64,000 nt of DNA, from positions 24,185,367 through 24,249,366 of the forward strand of contig CM055098.1 of assembly GCA_029204225.1 (NCBI GenBank), written 5' to 3'. The notes under the pieces are model-generated. The model worked only from the letters and a program-made list of their open reading frames with translations. It was not told the origin of the DNA and did not search any database. The stretch is from Diphasiastrum complanatum. Lineage: Eukaryota > Streptophyta > Lycopodiopsida > Lycopodiales > Lycopodiaceae. The position numbers and the translations under genes are program-made. Below are positions 56,340 through 64,000 of the stretch, piece after piece. Positions within the stretch are counted from its first letter, which is position 1. Each line of letters starts with the position of its first letter.

Positions 56340-56850
56340 TGCCTGTGTTGCAGCGGATCGCGATCTGCTGGAAAGACGATCCGGATCGCCAGCGATCCGG
56401 AACCAAAAACTGTCCCGGATCACAAAAAAATTTGCAAATTTTTTTTTTATTGTGGAGGAATCCCCACAGCTAGTTGCAATAAATGACCAATGAATAGCAG
56501 CAGAAATACTGAATCAGATACAAATGAAATGATTAGCCAATTTTATATCTGCAAATCTGTATCTACAAAAACAATTTGCTTCAGTATTTTATTGAAGTGA
56601 CTAGCAGATATTGGGGATTAACTATCTGAAATCAAGCAATAGAACTGCTCTTTTGAAATCCTTTCACATGATACCCATATTGGCAGGTTTGAAAAAAAAA
56701 AAAAATTGCATTTTGGGAAACCCTAATGGGAAATCCCGGATCACGTTCCGGAACGCGATCCAGAACGCGTTCCGGATCGTGTTCCGGAACGTGGCCTGCA
56801 TCTTTGATTCGTGCTTTGGAGACATAATGACTTTGAAATTTCATAGGTCA
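56340..56850 (+). repeat. Pair of palindrome-rich modules (GGATCGCGATC and GTTCCGGAAC types)
   Basis: TTGCAGCGGATCGCGATC (56349-56366) and GATCCGGATCGCCAGCGATCC follow each other. 370 bp later come GTTCCGGAACGCGATCC and GTTCCGGATCGTGTTCCGG (56745-56800), near an A-rich run and AAACCCTAATGGGAAA. The intervening sequence is AT-rich. The start resembles the TTGCATCGAACCGCGG start of the module at 24327. Confidence 0.55.
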
Positions 56851-56892
56851 ACGGACTTATGACATATGTCTACTTTCAATTCGACAACAGGC

Positions 56893-57090
56893 GCAGACAC
56901 GTGTGAGATGACACCTGCACACGTGTGAAATGACGCCTGAACATGTCTCGTGTGTTCATTCGATTGCTCATAAACACGTGTCGCTCTTGCATTCGATCGT
57001 ACAAATCCCACACGTGTAATGTGACAGGGTGACATTTGTCGCTCGCTCATTTGTCCATACAACTCCCACACGTGTGACAGGACGTTCTTT
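56893..57090. promoter_or_regulatory. Cluster of CACGTG (G-box) motifs
   Basis: ACACGTGT occurs near 56896, 56918, 56972, 57011 and 57067, and GCACGTGC near 57092. A TATAAAA is at 57109-57115. G-boxes bind plant bZIP and bHLH factors. Whether this drives anything is unknown. It may be LTR-derived, since the LTRs at 47232 and 54922 carry similar units. Confidence 0.45.
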
Positions 57091-57115
57091 CGCACGTGCG
57101 AACCCTGATATAAAA

Positions 57116-57262
57116 TCACAAATTTCGATGAATTTTTGTCCTTGCGTGAAAGATATGATTCTTAGCCAATTGCATTCCACTTTGACTGTCACAGAAAATA
57201 ACAGTAGGATTTACCTGCTTCATGCCAATCTCACATAACAACTTACGTAGCCAAACAGCTTC
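57116..57262 (-). pseudogene. Copia RNase H scrap
   Basis: The minus strand reads E-A-V-W-L-R-K-L-L-C-E-I-G, then V-I-F-C-D-S-Q-S-G and Q-L-A-K-N-H-I-F-H-A-R-T-K, followed by a stop. It begins right after a CCAG. The rest of the element is not adjacent. Confidence 0.85.
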
Positions 57263-57387
57263 CTGGAGACATTAATATATCTATCTATCTATCTCTATAT
57301 TACAATGGATAAGCAAGGTTCTAAAACCAATTTTTAAATGCCAGAATTCAGATGGCTTATCAATGAACAACACTTATATGCACTTGC

Positions 57388-57465
57388 CTTTTCATCATTT
57401 TGCTTTAGAAATGCGTCAAATTCCAAGCTGTCTTCTGCAAGCATTTCCTCGCTCTGTCTTAGAGC
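57388..57465 (-). CDS. Candidate host exon, CFAP100/CCDC37-like (upstream exon)
   Basis: The 78-bp exon encodes A-L-R-Q-S-E-E-M-L-A-E-D-S-L-E-F-D-A-F-L then K-Q-N-D-E-K. It matches the hallmark of this family (..A-E-x-x-L-E-x-D-A-x-x-F-D-x-F-L-K-E-N-D..). The acceptor is TATCCAG. The donor is AAG|GCAAGT, a good GC-AG type donor. It joins 42870-42923 in phase 0. Exons further upstream should lie at higher coordinates but were not found by eye. Confidence 0.6.
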
Positions 57466-59766
57466 CTGGATAATTCAATCATACAAATCTACTAATCAGT
57501 TTTCATCGTGCTATAAGTAGGTTAAGAACCAAACTCATATATATGAGAAATTTACCCAATAAGTTGACTCATCAAATATTTTGCCATTCACTGGAAAAAA
57601 TGGTGAAATGCACAACTCTTTTAATAATGGGGTATACAGTCAGCTAAACAAGTTGTTAAAGGTAATAATTCTTGCAAGCTCCATCCTTCCAACCAAAACA
57701 CAAACTCTGATAACAAGTTTTGATGAGATTATCAAATGTCCTTAAATTTTGTGGACCAATACAACAAATGAATGAAAATCCAAATGACATCAATAACGAA
57801 CTCATTGAAATTTCCATCTGAGCAAAGTAAATCAACAAGCAAAATTAGCATCATAAAGATGAGCTTATGCTTGATTGTACCATTGGAAATTTGAAAGCTA
57901 ATGTCAATATAGTAGATTGTCTCAAGCAGCATCCATTGACCGGCAGTTATGTACTTGAATAGGGCAAGAGAGAAGTCAGACAACTACAGATCCATAAAAC
58001 CAAAGAACTGAAGCAAAGAATGACTTACAAGACTGGTAGTTTAGATTCCTGGTGTGCACTAAAGACTCACAAGCTCAATTTTTATTCCAAGATCTCACAT
58101 CGCCACGTTGAAACTAGGTTAAATAAATGTTCCATTTTGTGCTGATTCCTTTGTCATCTCGACACAATATGCCCTATATCATTTTCATTACTGCTTGTAT
58201 GCAGTCACCTCATCTTACGTATAACTTTTGGAACCAAAAGTCATAAATAGCTCTCTAACTCTCCTATTTCACTCCCTTTCCTCCCCATTTAGAAATTGTC
58301 AGAAGCTTGGTCAGCCAGTTCCTTCACAGCTACTGCTGCAGCTCAAGGAGCTGTAGCCCTAATGTCATCATGCGTAGATACCTTGCATCACCCTTTCCAT
58401 TTCATTGGGGAAGCACCTACCCCCCAAATTCATTTCTCTATAAAGGCATCAGTGTCCTGATCACTCCTCTCCATGGAACAGCCACGAGGGAAAAGACCCA
58501 CAAGTCAGCTTGCTGGTTCCTGAAGTAACCAATTTCAAAAGAAAACAAGAGGAACTTGTGGAACTTGAGAAGAATCAAGACTTGCTGCCTTAGGAGAATA
58601 AACATAACTAGTTTACTGCAAAACTGTACATAAGATTGGTTGCTACAAGAGAAGAGGAGTCAATGGACTTTTTTAAAATTCCTAAACAGAATCAACTTAC
58701 AGGTCGGCACTAGACACCCAGACATCAAACAAAGTTGATAATCCAAAAGGAAACATTAAAAGCAGATTCATGATACTAAAAGTAGATGCGCAAGTTTCAG
58801 CGATGTGATTGCAGCAGAAACACAAGTTTCAACTATTAGAAAAAAGCAGAGGCATGAATTTAAGCATGTGGCTAATCTTTTGGATCTCATAAAGTGTGAT
58901 AACTGTGACAGCAAACTTGTCCACTTTTCAACAACAGCCTACAGGCTACTATGATTTCATGAGACCTAAGATTGAAGTTTTAGAACAAGAAATCTAGGCT
59001 TTTGGGTCTTGAAATGGATGTCGCAACCAAATTGGAGATGTCGGAGATGAACATTTATTGGCAAAGTACATAGAAGAAACCGATTCATACTAACAGATCT
59101 GATTTACAGTAGGTTAGGCCTTGCTAGCTATACTTAGTAAAAGTGGGTGCTTGGAAGGAATCAGCGTCTTCATGGACAAAGATCTTGCACACATCTAGGT
59201 TGAGGATCAAGAAAAAATGTCAAAAAGCTAAGTATCACAAACAATGGATTATCCTTTGTGAAGGCAGGAGAGTATTTACCGACCAATGGATGACGCAAAG
59301 GATATCTTCCTCAGTTTCTTTTGTCATGGTTTGAGTTTGGATCAATTTCACCATGTATTTTAGCACCATGCAATATTAATTTGCGTCGCGCAACATTGTA
59401 TTCTCTCCGAAGTTTAAATAGGCTTTCCAAGTTTTGTAAAACATTATAAAATTTATTGTGAAGGTTTTCTGACCTTGAGTAGGCCCAACAAGTTTGTACA
59501 TGGGTCCCTAGGGGCAATTTCACATGCTACCAACTTTAAGTTGGAACTTGCTAATTTTGCATATTGTAGGAGGGCGCATTTTTCCTAGATAAGAAACTTG
59601 TGGACCAAGGCAAATCATGCCAAGTATCATTGCATGAAGAGAGAAAGTGCATGCTTAGCATCTGGAACACCTATTTTACCTGTTTTGACACTTGGAAGCC
59701 ATGTACATCACATATCATTTGTTTCTAATCTATAAATAAGACCTCCTCCTAGATGGGCGCACTTTT

Positions 59767-59768
<2 letters not shown>
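57466..59768. other. No recognised gene
   Basis: AT-rich, with short frames only. Possible splice-like sites occur (for example around 57560-57590 on the minus strand) but none of the enclosed codons match a family. It should contain further intron, and perhaps an exon, of the host gene. Confidence 0.5.
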
Positions 59769-59817
<49 letters not shown>

Positions 59818-59941
59818 GAATAGAATAGAATATATTAATGTCTATAGAGTGCCCTTGGGCACATAAGACAAAGAAAAAGTACATCAGAAAGGAGCAGTGT
59901 CCATGTCGGACTTATTGCTAGTGTCTGTGTATCTGTCGGTC
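59769..59941 (-). other. LINE 3' UTR: hairpin and (CT)n tail
   Basis: On the plus strand: (GA)n 59769-59814, AATAG repeats to about 59831, ATATTAATGTCT, hairpin GTGCCC-TT-GGGCAC at 59849-59862, then ATAAGAC. The arrangement and flanks match 5352-5440, with the stem sequence changed in paired positions. Confidence 0.75.
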
Positions 59942-60606
59942 TCAATAGCTAGCTGATGAGGAGACCCAAAGCTGACCAATGCGGTAGCGCAGGCCAAAAG
60001 ACAGCGTCTGAGAGAGATAACTCGGTCTAACGGGTAGCCCTGAAGCATCCAGGTGAAGAAAGTGAATGCGGTAGAACTGAAGCTTAACCCGTGAGGGATC
60101 CAGGTGGGACCAAACAGTATGTATGTATGCTCTATAGATCTGTCGACGAATGAACGCATGAGTCCCATTTGGGAGGTCAAACATAGATAACCCCCAGCTA
60201 TGTAAAAAGTCCGAAGCATACTGAAACCATGAAGACTTAGCCCGCTGCTCGGCCAAAGTGCGAGAGGATGTCAAAGCCGCTACCACGTATCTGGAAGAAT
60301 CAAGCTCTGAGACTCTGTGAATGAACGTGATGATCCTGAAAATAGCCTCTACAATCAGTGGAGAAGCAAACTCCGCCAAAATAAGCTCACGAGGAACCAA
60401 CTGCTTGGCCCGAATCATCCGGCTAAGCATGTGAATCTGCAAACGCGAGATGTCACTTCAAGTGTCTCTAGATAAGCCTGGGTACCATGTCTCCGCTGAA
60501 TACAGTGCAACTGGAGAAACAGTCGAAGAGAAGAGGCGACAATGTGTGGCCGGGCAGAGCGCCCCTTGCGGAGCCTAGCCAATGCAGCTGGTCTAAAAGA
60601 AAGCAA
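59942..60606 (-). pseudogene. LINE ORF2 C-terminal region
   Basis: Two frames (60606-60415 and 60442-59942) read C-I-Q-R-R-H-G-T-Q-A-Y, then M-I-R-A-K-Q-L, F-A-S-P-L-I-V-E-A-I-F-R and S-S-W-F-Q-Y-A-S-D-F-L. The Cys/His knuckle seen in the other copies is not visible before the stop. Confidence 0.7.
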
Positions 60607-60653
60607 TGGACCAGAGAAGAGAACGTTGTGGAATAGCCTGCTCTAAAACCTGC

Positions 60654-62355
60654 CTATCCCATAGCATATAACTCCTTTGTCTCCACATAAAAGCTGATGA
60701 TAGACTGCATAACTGAACCATAGAGCTTAGCCATAGTGTGACTGATCATAATAGTACGATAGTTGTCTACAATCAAAGGATCACCAGCCTTAATTATAGG
60801 GTGCAACAGGTTAGTACACCAGGGTGTGGGAAGGCCAAAAATAACAGATTGGTTAAAAACGTGGGAGATGTATGGAGCAACAATATGGGCGATAGGTTTT
60901 AGAAAGTCCATACTTAAAGAGTCAACATCAATGGCTTTATGGTTTTGACTATTTTTTATGGCATTTTCAATCATGGACGGAGTGAAAAGGGTGAATTTTG
61001 AAGGTCGCGATGAGAGAGAGATGGAAGGAGAGTCAATTGTATAAATTTCTGCAGCATAGTCAATCCAAGATTCAATGGCAATAGGAGCTGGCATACATGA
61101 ATTCTTAGAAAACATCTTCCAAAAGGAGGTAGAAGAAGAGGAGTCCAAGGAATCGATGAGTTTCTGTGCCAGAGACTGAAAGTACGTAGTCTTTTTCCGC
61201 AAAGTCATTCTATGGTATTCTTTTTGTTTAGATGTTAAGATGTCGGGAGAATGGTATTGAGCGTGAACAACCTGCTTGTGTAGAGAGAGGCACTCATCAT
61301 CATACCATCTATTGTAAGTGTGTTTATGAGACGAGAAGATTTTGGGAGGATATGCAGTATTGGCTGAGTGAAGAAGCGACTGAGATAAAAGGCGGCTTGT
61401 TGGTCTACTGAAGATGAGAAGGGAAAATCGTTGAGCAGTGTGGCCAGAGAGGAAGTGTACGTAGAAAGACCAAGTGGCGGCTTGTTGGTCTACTGAAGAT
61501 GAGAAGGGAAAATCGTTGAGCAGTGTGGCCAGAGAGGAAGTGTACGTAGGAAGACCAAGTGGAGAGAAGGATGGACGATGGCGACGTGTGGAATGAGGTG
61601 TCATAACAGTACCACGAGTAGCACGGCCCAGAGACAAAAGCAATAGAGAGTGATCAGAAATGGTAGGATGCATAATATGAAAAGTATGAAGAAATGGAAT
61701 CAAGGCTGGTGAGCCAATGAAGTAGTCAACAACGTTGTGTCCACCCTCGTGCGGATGATAGGTAAACACAGATGATGACGGCCATCGAGATGGGCCATTC
61801 AAAATGGCTAACGAGTGAGCTTCTGCAAGTCCAATCAACTGCTCTCCAAAGTGTGTAGCTGGGGTATCTGCGTCCTGAGAGGTCCTATCCAAACCCACAT
61901 CCAAAATCTGAATTTGTAGAAAATAACTATCTGCATGAAACTCTGTCTGCTGGGTGCTGGTACGAGCATTAAAATCTCCTGCTAAAAGAATAAGGCCCTG
62001 CTGTGCAAAGCTGGCTATATCATTAGAGAGAGCCTGGAAGGGGTCACCACCATAGTTTGCAAAAGCTGATGTCTGAGGTGCAAAATAACAAACTGCGATA
62101 AATAGATCTTGAGGTAGCCCCAAGTAGTGACCAAAAAACTGTAACCAAATAAATCGTGCAAATGGATCACTTTTGAGCAACTTAAAATGAGTACGATAAA
62201 CTTCCTTGGTAAGACATGCAACATCACCAGAGCCACGTGTGGTTTTTCCTCTAACGAAAGGCCTGTATGCTGAATGCCAGGAATAATCCTGAATGGCTAG
62301 AAGAGGTCGATAAAGAGATTCATGAGTCTCTGCTAAGAGAAAAATATCACATTTC
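60654..62355 (-). pseudogene. LINE ORF2 endonuclease and N-terminal RT
   Basis: A 568-codon open frame. The APE-type endonuclease shows A-E-T-H-E-S (residues 10-15), G-D-F-N-A-R (128-133), V-V-D-Y-F-I-G-S (210-217) and S-D-H-S (235-238). After a linker (R-W-Y-D-D-E-C) the RT starts with W-C-T-N-L-L-H-P-I-I-K-A-G-D-P and D-N-Y-R-T-I-M-I-S, but stops before the catalytic F-A-D-D box. The missing RT core was lost by deletion near 60640. The N terminus is replaced by a hAT fragment. Confidence 0.85.
61391..61560. repeat. 85-bp tandem duplication inside LINE ORF2
   Basis: GGCGGCTTGTTGGTCTACTG starts at 61391 and again at 61476. The two copies are almost identical. Because 85 is not a multiple of 3, the copies are read in different frames. 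Confidence 0.95.
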
Positions 62356-62361
62356 TGCAAA

Positions 62362-62746
62362 AAAAGCCCTCTGGGGTCGTGGACAGGTCCATGGCAGTGA
62401 ACTCTGCCGAAGTGGCCATGTACCGCAATTCACCCTTGAGCTTGTGTAGCTGCTCAAGCATGATGAACTGGTAGGCGAAGCGGGTGCGAGCGGGCTTCTT
62501 CAAGTCGAGCCTGCATTGACAAACGGAATGAGAAGCACACATGAAACGAGCAAAAAATAAATAAGCATCTTGAACGAGCCAAAAAATAAGTAGCAGCTTA
62601 CCTGCTGAATGTGCGGAAAAGGGTAGTCATGCGGCGCTTGCGTCCACCAGTGAGTGTGCGGCACATGGAGTCCAGACAATGGAGGGGTGGTCTTCCATAA
62701 GAAGCTCCCCCATACCGCGGCAATTGGATGCATTGTCCGTCACAAC
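62362..62746 (-). pseudogene. hAT transposase fragment inside the LINE
   Basis: Two exon-like blocks on the minus strand. 62746-62649 reads V-V-T-D-N-A-S-N-C-R-G-M-G-E-L-L and W-T-P-C-A-A-H-S-L. 62511-62362 reads P-A-R-T-R-F-A-Y-Q-F-I-M-L-E-Q-L. They align with exons 4 and 5 of the hAT gene at 13551-17389 and are separated by an intron with a GCAG acceptor. 62747-62967 is unassigned, possibly hAT intron. Confidence 0.75.
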
Positions 62747-62967
62747 CTTTCGCGGTACTTTCACATGATTAGTTCACAGCTTGGAAACACATTGCAATCA
62801 ATCGAAAACTACACAAAACTACTGTATCAACATTAAGCAGTAAATGACCAAGCAACTAATGTGTGAAAGTCTACTGAAGAAGATGAAAGCACACCATTAC
62901 AATTCCAAAAACCAATTCGTAATGGCTGAGGGGATCTCAAGCTGTTGTGCCCGGGATCCCCGACTTC

Positions 62968-63369
62968 CTATTGTGAAATTTTATTGTAGAATTTAGGCTT
63001 GCCTTCAATAAAGATCACTTTTTGATTCCTAGCATTGGCCTCATGAATGACCAATTTCCTTGCTTGCCTTTGTGTGTGTGTTATGTCTTCATCAATAAAA
63101 ATAAAAGTACCTTTGAGCTTAGCTCTAAGGCATAAAGCAGCATTGCGTTGTTCAATGGAACAAAACTTTATGAATAAGACCTTATCATCAAATTTGCTCC
63201 TCCAAGCAGTGTCAAATCCCTCAGTATTATGTGAGAGTTTAGATACAAGAAGGTCTTTCGCCTCATCAAGGGCCTTGTTTCCATTAGGAAGACCCCTAAC
63301 TCGGATATTAAGAGCCTTCTTGGCTCTTTTGTCTTGTTCAGTAAAAACATTCTCCAAAGTAGAATTCAC
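62968..63369 (-). CDS. LINE ORF1-like protein, partial
   Basis: A 133-codon open frame: T-E-Q-D-K-R-A-K-K-A, L-N-I-R-V-R-G-L-P-N-G, V-L-F-I-K-F-C-S and L-K-G-T-F-I-F-I-D-E-D-I-T, then a basic A-R-K-L-V-I-H-E-A-N-A-R-N-Q-K tail. Homologous to 11832-11437. The N-terminal coiled coil is missing, cut near 63400 by the tandem-repeat boundary. Confidence 0.7.
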   Translation of the reverse strand: MNSTLENVFTEQDKRAKKALNIRVRGLPNGNKALDEAKDLLVSKLSHNTEGFDTAWRSKFDDKVLFIKFCSIEQRNAALCLRAKLKGTFIFIDEDITHTQRQARKLVIHEANARNQKVIFIEGKPKFYNKISQ

Positions 63370-63408
63370 TAAAGAGGGTTGAACTTGGTTGGAGGAGACA
63401 TTAGTACA

Positions 63409-64000
63409 TCCTTCCGAAGTTCGACATCAAACAGGGCTTCAGGGACACTTTGTCGGGACGGGACCTGAAAACATTTGGAATCGACAAAATGGCCCAGGAA
63501 TACAGTCCACGGATTCGTATCCCAATACGAACTCAAACGACTGAACCCGGCCCGATTCGGGTGTCGTTCGATCAAAATGGCCCTTCGACGGGACAGAAAC
63601 GCAATTAGGTCAACCGAAATGGACTAGTTTTGCAGCTTTCCGTCCGACGGTCCCGTTTCTCCAAACAGGATCCGTTTCAGGTGTCGTCCGTTTCGGCCAA
63701 CAGACAACCTCGATAGGAACCTGTGGGAGCATACGGGACGAGGACCGGACAGACGGCAGGCCCAGTACGTCCTTCCGAAGTTCAACGTCAAACAGGGCTT
63801 CAAGGACACTTTGCCGGGAAGGGACCTGAAAACATTTGGAATCGACAAAATGGCCCAGGAATACAGTCCACGGATTCGTGATCTCGATACGAACTCAAAC
63901 GACCGAACCCGGCCCGATTCAGGTGTCGTTCGGTCAAAATGGCCCTTCGACGGGACAGCGCAATTAGGTCAAGCGAAATGGACTAGTTTTGCAGCTCTCC
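63409..64000. repeat. 361-bp tandem repeat (1.6 units in window)
   Basis: TCCTTCCGAAGTTC starts at 63409 and again at 63770, and the second unit runs off the window. The copies are highly similar with a few small indels. The unit is GC-richer than its neighbours and rich in TTCGACGGGAC- and GTGTCGTTCG-type words. No long coding frame. Satellite, or an internal part of a larger element. Confidence 0.8.

Larger units (their letters stand above)
59769..63369 (-). mobile_element. LINE, RT core deleted, with (CT)n tail
   Basis: Minus order: ORF1 (63369-62968), hAT fragment (about 62746-62362), endonuclease and RT start (62355-60654), C-terminal region (60606-59942), 3' UTR with hairpin (59849-59862) and a tail of AATAG units and (GA)n on the plus strand (59769-59831). 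It is the same family as the LINE at 5.3-12.1 kb. Confidence 0.8.

Noticed and set aside
58535-58595. Plus-strand Lys/Glu/Leu run (K-R-K-Q-E-E-L-V-E-L-E-K-N-Q) as a host exon
   Set aside because: Wrong strand for the flagellar gene model, stops at once, and no convincing acceptor or donor.
1-64000. CRISPR array, bacterial operon, phage or organelle DNA
   Set aside because: Introns, LTR elements with tRNA-Met PBS, chromodomains and TATA-type LTR promoters all point to a plant nuclear genome. No spaced direct-repeat array was seen.

Overview
This is nuclear DNA of a land plant. The window is almost entirely nested retrotransposons and transposon relics. It has Ty3/gypsy chromoviruses, Ty1/copia elements, LINEs with an endonuclease and reverse transcriptase, and intron-containing hAT-type transposase pseudogenes. 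No rRNA, tRNA, CRISPR or prokaryotic-type operon was seen. Three or four small minus-strand exons (57388-57465, 42870-42923, candidate 42500-42553, 330-414) encode, in the correct order, pieces of the coiled-coil (DUF4200) core of a CFAP100/CCDC37-like axonemal protein. If this is right, most of the window is intron of one flagellar gene and the plant has motile sperm (fern, lycophyte, bryophyte, cycad or Ginkgo rather than a flowering plant or conifer). That is an inference from short exons.

Layout. 330-414: host exon. About 1.5-18.2 kb: a minus-strand copia element broken into pieces, holding (a) an inverted duplicate of its own RT (2099-2875), (b) a truncated gypsy with a TG..CA LTR (3503-5270), (c) a LINE (about 5346-12130) itself split by a gypsy at 6423-10584 (TSD ATAAT), and (d) a composite element with AG..CT LTRs (12651-17984, TSD CTCTC) carrying a hAT transposase pseudogene. 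About 18.3-36.3 kb: a degenerate plus-strand gypsy split by a minus-strand gypsy (19346-23742), a plus-strand copia (23743-26428) and a large minus-strand gypsy (29018-35656, TSD GATCA). 36.3-44.2 kb: mostly unrecognised sequence with microsatellites, a broken coiled-coil ORF and two host exon candidates. 44.2-56.3 kb: LINE and gag remnants split by a gypsy (47232-55615, TSD CCACC), which is split in turn by a younger AG..CT gypsy (50575-54022, TSD GCAAT). 56.3-59.7 kb: palindrome-rich modules, a G-box cluster, a copia RNase H scrap and a host exon. 59.8-63.4 kb: a minus-strand LINE with a hAT fragment inside it. 63.4-64 kb: a 361-bp tandem repeat running off the window.

The most notable result is a chromovirus family whose LTRs start with AG and end with CT instead of TG..CA. 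The boundaries are fixed by target-site duplications at three insertions, two exact and one with a changed terminal base. In two of them, deleting the insert plus one TSD copy restores the interrupted reading frame of the target. A related element here has TG..CA ends that differ only in the outermost base pair. No complete autonomous element was found: each pol lacks an essential part or carries stops and frameshifts.
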